Shown piece by piece: positions 38,007 through 49,196 of a stretch of 64,000 nt of DNA. The notes under the pieces were generated by a model. The model was not told where the DNA came from, did no database searches, and was given only the letters and a program-made list of their open reading frames with translations. The stretch's first letter is position 1. Each line of letters opens with the position of its first letter. Source of the DNA: Circinella minor (Eukaryota; Mucoromycota; Mucoromycetes; Mucorales; Lichtheimiaceae); NCBI GenBank assembly GCA_016758965.1, contig JAEPRB010000147.1, positions 38,996-102,995 of the forward strand. Reading direction: 5' to 3'. The position numbers and the translations under genes are program-made.

Positions 38007-41000
38007 ATGAAGTGGGGACAACGTTGCCTTTCAAGGTTTCATGTCCTCTTCACACTTGGTCTTGTGTTTACATTAACTACAACAACACTTGCCATGAAGA
38101 AAGATGATTTTAAAACTTGTGCACAATCCGGATTCTGTCGTCGTAATCGAGCTTATGCCGATATGGTGACCGAAACTGGCGATTCTTTTCAATCACCTTA
38201 TACGCTCATTACAGATAGTGTACGAACCGAAAAATCACATATTTATGCCGACGTAAAAAATACAGAATCTGATATTTTATTGACACTGGATGTGTACGTT
38301 TTGCAAGACAACACAGCACGCGTCCGTGTCAATGAAAAACAACCTATTAAGCCTCGCTACGATGGTCATGGAAAGCATACCTTACAAGCTGAACCTGTAC
38401 TTCAAGAAGAATTAGATAAAGACGACGTGAAAACAAGCCCTGAAGGTGTTGTTACTATAATTATGAATGACGATAAAACACGTAAAATTGTTATTCATCC
38501 TAATCCACTTCGACTCGAATTTCTTGTGAATGATTCACCTGTTATTTCGTTTAACAATCGAGGTATTTTTAACTTTGAACATCTTCGAACTAAGGAGTCT
38601 CATAAACCCAAAATGATCCAACACGACAAGGATAGTGAATCCACTGAAGAGAAAGAAGCACCTTGGGAAAGTGGATCATGGGAGGAATCTTTCAAGACCT
38701 GGACGGATCCAAAACCCAATGGACCAGAAAGTATTGCTATGGATATCACGTTCCATGACTTTGGACATGTCTATGGTATTCCAGTAAGTTGCTTTGTATT
38801 CCATATATGTATATACATGTGTGTAGCAAAAAGATTATATTTGGGTTATTTAACATGGTATTAAACCTATTCATTTTGTTTAGGAACATGCTTCCAGTCT
38901 GTCGCTTAAAGAAACTCGGGGTGGTGATAATGCATATACTGATCCTTATCGCTTATACAATACAGATGTATTTGAATATGCAGTAGATAGTCCAACCTCT
39001 TTGTATGGTGCAGTGCCTTTCATGGTTGCTCATCGAGTGGGCCAGTCAGCTGGTGTCTTCTGGATGAATCCATCCGAAACATGGGTCGATATCGTTAAGT
39101 CCAAGAGTGAAGAAAAGGTACGAAAAAGTTTATCTAATATGTCATATAAAGCAAATCCTTACAAGAATCAAGTACATCTAACTATCTTTGCTTTACATAT
39201 AATAACTTTTTTAGAGCTCCGTCCAAAAGGTATTGAGCTTTGGCAAAAAGAGTAATGATAAGACTTCAACCCATACACATTGGATTTCAGAAGCTGGCGT
39301 TCTTGATGTATTTGTATTCTTCGGTCCAACGACCAAGGATGTTATCCGTCAATATACCAAACTGACCGGTACTCCTATGCTCCCTCAGCAATTTTCTCTT
39401 GGTTACCACCAATGCCGTTGGAATTATATCAACCAAAAGGATGTTCTGGATGTTGACAATCAATTTGATGAACATGATATGCCCTATGATGTTATTTGGT
39501 TAGATATCGAATACACGGATGACAGAAAATACTTTACATGGGAAAACAATAAATTTCCTGAACCTATAAAGATGGAACAAGTCCTTGATAGCAAGGGTCG
39601 AAAGGTAAAAATAAAGAAAGGTGCATGATAATCATGTAATATGGAGTAACTAACACTATTCGATTTACATAAAAAAGCTTGTCGTCATCATTGATCCTCA
39701 TATTAAACGTGCTGATAACTATCGTATTTGTGAAGAAGCAAAGAAGGATGGATTATTTGTCAAACAACCTAATGGTAATGATTACGAAGCTTGGTGTTGG
39801 CCTGGTCAATCTTCTTGGGTCGATTTCTATAATCCTGAAGCTCGTGAATGGTGGAAGGAACAATTCACGTTCAACAAATTTATTGGTACCCAAGAAAACG
39901 TGCATGTTTGGAACGACATGAATGAACCTTCTGTTTTTAATGGTCCTGAAATTACTATGCAAAAGGAAATGATCCATCATGGGAACTGGGAACATCGTGT
40001 GTTGCATAATCTCTACAGTTTGCTTTCTGTAAGTTATTCTTATTATTATTTCAATAATATCGATTCATTTATTTATTGTTGCTCGTATACATACGTCCAT
40101 ATATAGTTCCAAAGCACTTCTGATGGAGTTCGTGAACGTACAGTAGTTGAACATCGTCCTTTTGTACTTACTCGAGGTTTCTATGCTGGTGCACAACGTT
40201 ATGGTGCTGTTTGGACTGGTGATAACATGGCCGATTGGGAAGCTCTTTACTACTCAAACCCAATGTCTTTGACAAATGGTATGGGTGGCATTGTATTTAC
40301 TGGTGCTGATGTTCCTGGATTTTTCAACAACCCAACATCCGAATTACTTGTTCGATGGTATCAGGCTGCTGTATATCAGCCTTTCTTCCGTGGTCATGCC
40401 CACATTGATACCAAACGACGTGAACCTTATCTTGTTCCGGAACCCTATCGTAGTATGACGTTAGCTGCTTTACGTGAACGTTATGCTCTTTTACCTTATT
40501 GGTACACTTTATTCTATGATGCTTCGCAAGTGGGAACTCCTATGATGCGTCCCATGTTTATGGAATTCCCCGATGATGAAAGTTTATTTGCCACTGAAGA
40601 TCAATTCATGCTTGGTTCTGGTATTATGGTCAAACCTGTCACCGTTGAAGGAGCAACTAGTACAGAAGTTTACTTTGCTGGTGACGAGGTAAAGCTTATT
40701 TTATACACAATAGGGGAATTGAGAAAATGCTGAGAGGATAGAGGGGAAAATATTTTTTGACTGACAAATAAAACGCATTTTCGTTATAATAGCCATGGTA
40801 TGACACACTTACTCATGCCATCGTGAAACTCACTGGTCGTCATGATGTCAATGCACCACTCGGCAAGATTCCTGCATACTATCGTGGTGGTAATATTATT
40901 CCTCGTAGAGAACGTGTACGTCGTAGCTCCCATAGCATGAAACTTGACCCGTTCACTTTGGTCATTGCTCTTGATACCCAGGTAAACAATGTTTTTATAC

Positions 41001-41429
41001 TTATGACTGTTCTTTGTGTTATCAAAAAAAAAAAAGAATAGGCCATTTTCTCTGATCAAAAATGTTATGATCAAATAGGGTTATGCTGAAGGCACATTGT
41101 ATGTGGATGATGGTGAAACATATGATTATGGAACAGGTGCATACATCCACACCAAATTCAACTATAGTAATGGTGCATTGACATGCGAAAACATCCATGC
41201 TGACCCCAACAGTAAAGCAGCTAAGCAATATGCAAAAGATATGAAGGCTTTACGGATTGAAAGAATCCACATTCTTGGTGTATCCAAGAAACCAAATGGA
41301 ATCCAAGCTGAATCGAATGATGTAAAGGAAAATCTTGTGTTTGAATATGATACAGCTCATGCTAAGATTTCTATTAAGGATCCAAAGACATCAATTGCAG
41401 AATGTGGATGGACTATTGCGGTAGCATAA
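38007..41429 (+). CDS. ROT2: Glucosidase II alpha subunit (GH31), ER N-glycan processing
   Basis: Removes the two inner glucoses from N-glycans in the ER lumen and so controls the calnexin cycle. 957 aa (family about 945-955) in seven exons: 38007-38783, 38884-39117, 39215-39604, 39678-40028, 40107-40688, 40793-40981, 41079-41429, all phase 0. The signal peptide MKWGQRCLSRFHVLFTLGLV is followed by KTCAQSGFCRRNR, typical of the family N-terminus. GH31 motifs: DVIWLDIEYTD, the nucleophile in VWNDMNEPSVF (about Asp547), the acid/base in AVWTGDNMADW (about Asp623), and FRGHAHIDTKRREPY. There is no C-terminal membrane span or HDEL, as expected because retention is through the beta subunit. The start at 38007 follows the signal peptide; an ATG 33 nt earlier is in frame but less likely. 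Confidence 0.97.
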
Positions 41430-41520
41430 AAACAACAACAACAAATGTACAAATAATAACCAACAATAAAATAAAGAAAAATAATTATTATATTTAAATA
41501 AATTTACAGATGGATATAAT

Positions 41521-42085
41521 CTATTTATCGGCATGAGCTAATTGTACTGATGCTTGAAGTGAATGCATTTGTTGTTTTCCTGATGATAATAAGGAACGAA
41601 TCTTATCCTAAGTTGTTTTGTGCGAGGTCGTTAGTAAATTTTCCCGATGCCTATCTATTTCTCTTTTTTCTTCTTTTTTTTTGGTGCATTATTTACCAGA
41701 TCCTTTTCATTTCGATATCGTTCGAAATCTGCACGAGCAAAGTCTCGGATTTCTTGTTTGTCTCGTTTATCCAGTTCTATATATAATCATTAATTAGCTC
41801 AATATTCAACATATAATACAGTAATATTGTAAACCCATTATTTTGTTTATTACTTTTGCCACAACGCAAGATTTGACGATAAAGTGAAATAACTTGTCCC
41901 TTTATCATGAACTACATTTATGAACAATGTTCTGATTGATTAGCACACTGGTTGTTTTTTCCAAAGTTTTAAAAAAGTGAGAGGATATATACATGAGCTA
42001 ATGACATTTGTGGATCCTTGAAAAATCGAGGTACAGGTGGTGGTGTCTTTACTTGACTCGCTAATCGTAGTGCTGTAGATCTCAT
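41521..42085 (-). CDS. LYRM2: LYR-motif protein, LYRM2-like
   Basis: 105 aa in four exons: 42085-41993, 41911-41854, 41776-41697, 41607-41521. The LYR motif opens exon 2's main helix (GQVISLYRQILRCGKK), followed by a charged helix (EIRDFARADFERYRNEKD) and the tail IRSLLSSGKQQMHSLQAS, close in layout to LYRM2. LYR proteins bind the acyl carrier protein and help assemble respiratory complexes or Fe-S proteins in the mitochondrial matrix; LYRM2 is linked to complex I. The N-terminus (MRSTALRLASQVK) is a short presequence. It is convergent with glucosidase II, whose stop lies about 90 bp away. Confidence 0.9.
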
Positions 42086-42749
42086 TTTGTGTATATTTAA
42101 GTTTTGTATTGAGTGGAGTGTAGGGTTAACAGCAAAATAAATAAATAAATAAATAATAGGAAAAGAGGCAGAATTAAATTTCATCGGATTACAGAAGACT
42201 TATAAACTAACACAGAAAACATTAGATTTTTCCATAACAAACAGGATATACCCTCATGACAACCAATATATCTTTCTTTTAACTGACAGTAACTAAGTAG
42301 AAACAGGCCCATAATAGCTTTTTGAATCAACCACTCATTTATCTTTTTAATCTAAACAATAGTTTTTTTTATCAAATCATCATTTTTATAACCAGTCATT
42401 GATATTCTACAATATCATCATACACATACATTTAAGCAGTTATAAATAGCGTACATTTAACAATGCATATACTGTTTAAAATTCTGTTTTTTTATTATAC
42501 ATATTCTATCTCGGTTATTCGAGATTCGAACAAAAAAAAGTGTGTAAGCATGGAAAAAAATAGTGTAAACAGAAATAATATCATTCTTATTATTTTCCAT
42601 TCTATTACGTATTTATATCTTGTGACAAGCGAGACAAATGTTTCGTGTGTGTAGGTGTGTTAAATGCAGGATTGATGTAGTTGTAGCTGTAATTGTAGTT
42701 GTTGTTTCTTAGATTGCTGGCGGTAGTATGTTATATTGTTGGTGTTAAA

Positions 42750-43130
42750 TTATTTTGAGGCGTTTGCACTTCGAACGATTTCAGATACGGTGAAGTGCTT
42801 GTTCTTGCTGAGTGGTCGACAGGCTTCAATACGTACGACATCGCCCAATCCACACAATTGGTTTTCGTCATGAGCAAGGTAATTTTTATGCGATTTGATT
42901 GTCTACAAAATTAAATGACAATATAAAATTAATATTTACTTATTTTATTTATTTATTTTCAACAGACAGGAAGTAGTACATTTAAAGTTTTTTTTTAAAA
43001 AAAAAATGAAATGCTTCTATATTATATATACCTTGAGAACAATAGGATGCAATTTGCTTCTTGTGACCCTGACCTTGATAGTCTTGCTCATGGACGTACT
43101 AGTCACCATACCCAAGAAACTTTGCCTCAT
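42750..43130 (-). CDS. MRPS17: Mitochondrial small-subunit ribosomal protein uS17m
   Basis: 83 aa, two exons (43130-43032 and 42902-42750) joined AAG|ACA. The fold markers of S17 are clear: MVTSTSMSKTIKVRVTR at the N-terminus, then SHKNYLAHDENQLCGLGDVV, and RPLSKNKHFTVSEIV near the end. It binds 16S-type rRNA early in small-subunit assembly. The start codon directly precedes MRQSFLGMV. Length matches the bacterial protein with almost no presequence, as in several fungal S17m proteins. Confidence 0.92.
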
Positions 43131-43734
43131 GTTTAGTTTGTAATATGTTATAAATGTGAAGAGAAATCAGTCTATATGTGTGTGCCTTGTCAAATATATA
43201 AAAATATGTCCGCTATTTTTTTGAAAAAGAAAAAGCAGTCCAAGACACCTAATACCTAATTCGTAGCGCTGCTTGGTGACATCGTTTTCACCTCATAAAA
43301 AAAATTGTTGTCAGTATTAAGCACATTTCCCGATGTAAGTTTTTTAGGTGACAAACTATATGTCAAGTGAGATATTACACAAGGAACAAACTAACTACCA
43401 ATAAAGTAAAAGTTGATAGCAAAACTACCACAACAAAACCATAGGCACGATTAAAACTAGCAGATATTTCCCTTGGGAAATGAAAATCTTCAATCTCTTT
43501 GACGCAAAAATATTTCTGTTCGGCGCAAATAATTAAAGTATATAATTAAAAAAATTGTATGTGCACATATGATATGCTTTATAAATGGGTAAAATAATGT
43601 ACAAGAGATAAAGTAGGAGGAGAAGTACGTAATAAAAAAACGCGGTATATAGTTATTGTGTATATTTTTAGGACTATTGATGGCAGTAGGTAAAATAAAA
43701 AAGAAAATAAAGAATGTTTGGGAGTGTATACATT
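43131..43734. other. Intergenic, nothing recognised
   Basis: 600 bp between uS17m and the YTP1-like gene, AT-rich, with only short frames. Confidence 0.5.
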
Positions 43735-46250
43735 TCAACATACATGGCTATCACTACTGTTTCGCTCACTACTATAGTATTTAGCAACAGAATGTGAATC
43801 GGATGATGATGAAGAGGAAAGCTGTCCATCATCTGTTTGCGATAATTCTTCTTGTTTACGGCGTCGTTTACTACTACTTACACGTTCTTTCCGTCGGCCA
43901 CTTTCCGTTTTTCGTACATTGATTGTTTTGTCATTTGATGAAGATATATCATTATTACTATGATTACTTTCGCTATTATTATTATTACTATTATTGTGGT
44001 TGTTATTACCCGTTTCGCCCGCCATCATGCTGACGGGTTCGTCGGAAAAAATCACCGTGCGTCGATGATGATTATGAATATGATGATCCCCAGATAATGG
44101 TGGTGGTGATGAAACTGAGGAAGCAAAAGATGTTGCACTATCTTGTGATGTAGCTGAAGCATTTGAAATCCATGATCGTCGGACATCATTATCATTAATA
44201 TCATCAGGTAATACACCTCCAACACCACTAAAACCGGAAGAAGATCGAGAACGTTGTTTTTTCACGTGGGTAGGGTCGTGATGTAAATGATGTTGATGCT
44301 GATGTTGTTGTTGTTGCTGCTGCTGTTGCTGAGGTGGTTGAATTAATAAGGACCGACGTTTGGCACGATATTGAGAAGGGCGCATTGAAGGGGGTTCTTC
44401 CACGCCACGACGCGCTGGTAATGATCGTGAACGATTCAACTGCCGTTGATCTTCATATCGTTGTGCAACCATTTCATGCGTTTCACCAAGTTGTGGGGTA
44501 GATGGACTATTACTATCATTACTTGTAGAGACCGACTCCATATCAGACATACCGAGATATTCGTAGTATGAGATCGATATGGGTCGAATATTGCGATAGA
44601 CAGTGCACATTATGAAAACATATGTTGTCCACAAAAACGTCACTGCAATAGTCGCATTGATATATGTTGCTGGATCATTTACGTAATTCCGCACATGACC
44701 TACCCATTGTACATTGGCTCCCATAAACAAAATGCCAACTGCCATGGCAAGAAAAGATGCGAGTAGACCGCAAATAATCGTAATAGACGCGAATATCCAT
44801 TTATGTTTACATGATCCATTAGATGATGACTTTCCAGTAAGTTGTTGAAGAGTTGCATGATACGCGTCTGTTCGACCTGTTTCCTCACCATCGTCACTAA
44901 AATCTTCATTATCGTTGTCATCGTTTTCCATTATATTTCTGTTCGATGCATGTGCCATGAGGCGCGGTAAGTTATCAGCAGGTGATTTTCTAAACATAAT
45001 TTGTAATATTCTCGCTACAGAACCAATGATCAACATGTGGCCGAGTACACTATGAATTTGCGCGGAAAAAGGGTCGTTTTGTGTAAAACCAGAGATAATT
45101 GCTAATTACATATCGTTTAAAAGGAATAATCAGTTTCTAAGTTGGTCAAATTAAATCATCCAACATGTATAGTTCCCACTCCCATAACGATACATATATG
45201 TATAAATGTATATGCGAGTCATTTTACCCCACACATAACATTTAATTAAATTAAGTTATACATACCTCTGCCTGTCAAACAAATTATTAAAGCATTAACA
45301 ATATTTCGTTCACGCAACGCTGGCATCCATGTTTGTAAGCTAATGGCAACTGAAAATATACCTCCTGCACACCATAATAATCCAAGGTTGATAGCCTGCC
45401 AACCTGATCCAAGAATTGGTGTACCTATTTTTATCACATTATATAATTATAATAAGATTTAATTATTTCTCCCTTAATACTCACAATAACCACCAAATAT
45501 GGAGCAAAGAAAAACAATAAAACCAGTCAACCGTAACCCCTTACCTGATGCTATTAGACATACCAATCCCCATAATATTAGAATGAGACCTTCATAATAT
45601 TCGGGTGTTGATGATCGTGGTAATGAAAATAAGTTTAGTAAATGTAATAGAACAAGCGATCCATAACCAAGGAAACCACTTCCAATAGCAATAGGCATCA
45701 AGCATTGACCACCAGAAGCAGAAGAAGATGATGAGCAACTTTCAGTAAATACCATAGCTGCCACAACAAGATATGCATAACCGACGATCAAAACAATCCA
45801 TCCAATCGCCAAATGAATATTTTCTTCTGGTAATATCCGTCCGAACCATGAAGAAGTATCTAGTTCGAACCATAACCATTTTTGTTGTTGAAGTTGTTCA
45901 GGAGATTGCCGATATTGGTACAAGCCCAAAGCGACTTGGCCAAGAATAAGTGCGAGTAAAGTGTAACCGAGAATTCCAAGTATAACTCGAATTAGAGTAA
46001 GTGTTTCGCCATTGGCAGGAGTTGTTACCATTTGAGCAAACCCACCAACAATGAAACCGACGATGGCAATAACAAATCCAGTGGCGAGGGTATAAAAGTG
46101 ATATCGACGATGTCGGCGCGTGCCATAAATAAGAGCAAGAGGATAAGAGCCAAGAAAAGCAAGAGCCATGAGTGAGTAGTGTAGGATGACAATGGGTTGA
46201 CGGATTGGCGCATTGACGGAGAAAGATTCGCCAGGCACTTGTTCGTCCAT
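43735..46250 (-). CDS. YTP1-like multispanning membrane protein (DUF2427 + Ytp1 domain)
   Basis: 763 aa in three exons: 46250-45485, 45424-45266, 45101-43735; phases T|GT and G|CA close. The N-terminal half has about seven hydrophobic spans, starting HYSLMALAFLGSYPLALIYG, with a cytochrome b561-like look (DUF2427). The middle and third exons contain the Ytp1 block (GSGWQAINLGLLWCAGGIFS, then NDPFSAQIHSVLGHMLIIGS with conserved His). The C-terminal third is soluble, with Ser-, Gln- and His-rich low complexity including a poly-Gln/His run (44286-44331). The family is fungal and of unclear function; homology to cytochrome b561 suggests haem-linked electron transfer, not shown here. The start is the first ATG before the first span. 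Confidence 0.85.
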
Positions 46251-47104
46251 AACTTTTTTTTTTGTAATACTTTTTTAGACTAGAAAGTAATATAGCATCC
46301 AAAAAAAAATTCTTTCCCCTTTACGCAAAGAAAAATATTGCAACTTAGGGATCGAATTGGGTAAATAAAAAAAAGTTATCTTTTAAAATGAAAGGGAAGG
46401 AGCAGTTGAGTGAAGAAAAGAAGGAGAAGAAAAAGTGTAACAAATACCTCATAAGTATCACACAAAACAATATAATCAACTTTTATTCATTTCATTATTA
46501 TGTTTTGCTTTCAGTCAACATGTGCCAAAGACCAAATCAGGCAAGGTTAAGGCGAGCGGAGCGTTGTTGTGTGGGATGCTTCTATATGTGGTCCGGACCG
46601 AAAGCTTGAATTTCTTTTTTAATACATTTTGCAGTTCGTATACACATAAACAATTGATGCATAACAAAAAGAAAGAGGGAAAGTGAAAGAAATAGATTCA
46701 TGGTCCATACACCCCTCTCTTTGTTTCTCACATTATTCACGAAAACAAAAAAAGTAATATTGACTAACATAGAAGATAGTGCACATAGTAGCATAGCAAC
46801 AACAAATTACAAAGTAACACATGGCAAACGATCATTGTCATCCTGAAAATTCATCAGGTCCCATTCTCAGACATTTGTTTTCTGTATTGATTTTAACAAT
46901 AAGAAACTCATTATCTAAATCTATTACATTTTTTATCGAATTTTTTCATTGTCGCACCAAATAGACAAGACAAGAAATCTTTTCACGCGATACATCATTT
47001 TTAATTTGATCGTAAAAATAACATTATTTGCTTTTCGTTTTTTGAGGGCATGATGTTTATTAATAGGATGATACGGATACGCAGATAATTTACATTTTGT
47101 AAGT
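46251..47104. other. Intergenic, nothing recognised
   Basis: 850 bp between the YTP1-like and Rieske genes. Poly-A/T-rich with only short frames; it must hold the 3' end of the Rieske mRNA. Confidence 0.5.
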
Positions 47105-48249
47105 CTAACCAATGATGAGCTTGTCTTCCGCAAAGGAGTATTCTATATAAACACACAAACCAAAGTTAATAACAATCCTGTAAATTATTGCGGTATTCAT
47201 TAATCTTATCACAAATATTATATAAAACACTTACCAGGAATTTCAAGGTTAAGAGGAGCAGGTCCCTTACGAATACGGCCTGAGATATCATAATGAGAAC
47301 CGTGGCATGGGCAATACCAACCGCCATAATCACCAGCTTCACCAATTGGTACACAACCCCTATAAAAATATGGGTATAAGTTAAATCCATTCATTTCTAC
47401 ATCAGCAATTTTTTCCCTCCATCCAATTTACTTATGCATAAATTCGACTCTATTTGTTTTTTTTTTCGTTATTGGTTAATCATATCAATAAAAAAAACTT
47501 ACAAATGAGTGCAGACACCCAACATGACCAACCATTCAGGTCGCTTGACACGTTCAGCATCAGATTGAGGATCACGCAATTCAGTTACGTTGACACCGTT
47601 AGCTTCAGTAATTTCGTCAGCAGTACGGTGACGAATAAAGACGGGCTTACCACGCCACTTGATTGTGACGTTCTTGCCTTCGGGAATGGAGGCCATATCT
47701 ACTTCAGCCTTAGCCAAAGCCAAAACATCAGCAGAAGCTGACATGTTGGCCAAAAAGTCACTGACAGTAGCTTGAGCACCTGCAGCACTGATCAAACCAG
47801 TTGTACCAACCATCATATAAGCAAATGACCGGCTAGCTTCACCGCTGGTGTTAGTCTTTTTGTACTTTGAGAAATCGGGAATGGCGGTAGTATGGTTGCG
47901 TCGCAATTGGAAATCGTTAATGGGACCAACTATATTATTTAATTATTATTATTTTTAGTCGTTTGTTGTTATATTACTGTTGCTTATTTCGTCCAATTAT
48001 TTTTATTTCGATTCCATTAAAATATATTTAGCCTTTACCATTGACAGCAGAGCTGTTAACGAGACCACCAGTGGATCGTTGTTTAATAGAAGAACCAAAG
48101 ACGGGTTTGGCGTGGTGATCGTCGTCATGGCTCGAAACGCTACCAGTGGAAACGCTCAAGACCTTCTTCAATGCGGGTGCTGATGCAGGAACGTTAACGA
48201 AGGAGCGGTTGGAGACCGCAGAGGCAAAAGTGCGCGACAATGAGGCCAT
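47105..48249 (-). CDS. RIP1: Rieske iron-sulfur protein of the cytochrome bc1 complex
   Basis: Carries electrons from ubiquinol to cytochrome c1. 266 aa in four exons: 48249-48039, 47929-47503, 47359-47235, 47142-47105. N-terminal mitochondrial presequence ([16 protein letters not shown]), a membrane anchor ([20 protein letters not shown]), a hinge rich in Ala and Ser, then the 2Fe-2S domain. Cluster motifs are CTHLGC (Cys210, His212, disulfide Cys215) and CPCHGSHYD (Cys229, Cys231, His232), split by an intron between Leu and Gly. The end is [11 protein letters not shown]. All catalytic residues are present. A CCAAT box lies about 195 bp upstream. Confidence 0.97.
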
Positions 48250-48442
48250 GGCGCTGTTTTTTATATGTATATTTTTGTTAGAGTGGGGGTAAAATGGTCT
48301 GGCAAAGGCCTTTCAAAATTGCTGGAAAACAATTTTTTTAGGATAATACCAAAGAATTCAAACCACCCCGGGGCAATTTTATGACGCAACAAAAAACAAG
48401 TATGTGAAGGTGAAAATCTGGTTTAGGCTGCGAAAAAACCTA

Positions 48443-48447
48443 ATTGG
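48443..48447 (-). promoter_or_regulatory. CCAAT box upstream of RIP1
   Basis: ATTGG on the plus strand (CCAAT on the gene's strand) in TAATTGGCCA, about 195 bp upstream of the start codon and about 60 bp from the left end of the MITE. A HAP-complex site is plausible for a respiratory gene. Confidence 0.45.
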
Positions 48448-48508
48448 CCAAAATAATTTAAAATGGCAACCCATTTTTTTGGAGAGGTCATTAATTAATA
48501 ATTATAGT

Positions 48509-49188
48509 CAGTGTTGGGTTTCCGACTGGCAGAAACCTTTTTCATTCAATCAATATGTTTATGGAATTATGAGATGAAAAGTTTCATTAAAATAATAATA
48601 AGAGAGATAGAGTGAGAGTGAGAGTATATATTTATATTCAAGTTATGAAAAAAGGTATTCAAATGTCTATTTTACTTTTGCTGAGTGAACCTCAGTGTCA
48701 TCTCTAAAGTCTAGGTTTGTCTACATAAAAATCCTACTCCTCTGTATATAGATCACGCAACTGATAAATTTAGCTCTTGTGCATTGACAATCGAGTCGGG
48801 CTTTAACCTGTGAAGACAATATACTGAACAACGCGCAATATTTATGTTGAAGCTATTATTTGCTTGCACAGCATCTATATATCAATGCAAAACCAGGGGT
48901 TTAAAAAAATTACTATTATCATTTCTGTGTTATTATACTATATATTTCCATAGTTCGTGTTGTGGACCATATAATATAACGTTATAATAATAGTAATAGT
49001 AACAGATATAATGCATTACAAATATAAATAGACGGGATTACTTTTATTTAATATGATGTATCATCTTTATGCTTACTGATGCCAGCTCTATAATGTTATA
49101 TATTTCCGCCAGTTTCCGACTGTGGAAACCCTATAAACCATAGTTTCTGCCTGGCGGAAAGTCGGAAAGTCGGAAACTGCCAACACTG
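48509..49188. mobile_element. hAT-type MITE (non-autonomous DNA transposon)
   Basis: A 680-bp element with terminal inverted repeats. The left end reads CAGTGTTGGGTTTCCGACT, and the right end, reverse complemented, starts CAGTGTTGGCAGTTTCCGACT. CAGTGTTGG is a typical hAT terminus. The flanks give an 8-bp target duplication, ATTATAGT (48501-48508) and ATTATGGT (49189-49196), 7 of 8 matching. The right end also has three short direct repeats of GTCGGAAA and a second inverted subterminal part (TTTCCGCC... / GGCGGAAA). No transposase frame lies inside. It sits about 260 bp upstream of RIP1. Confidence 0.82.
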
Positions 49189-49196
49189 ATTATGGT

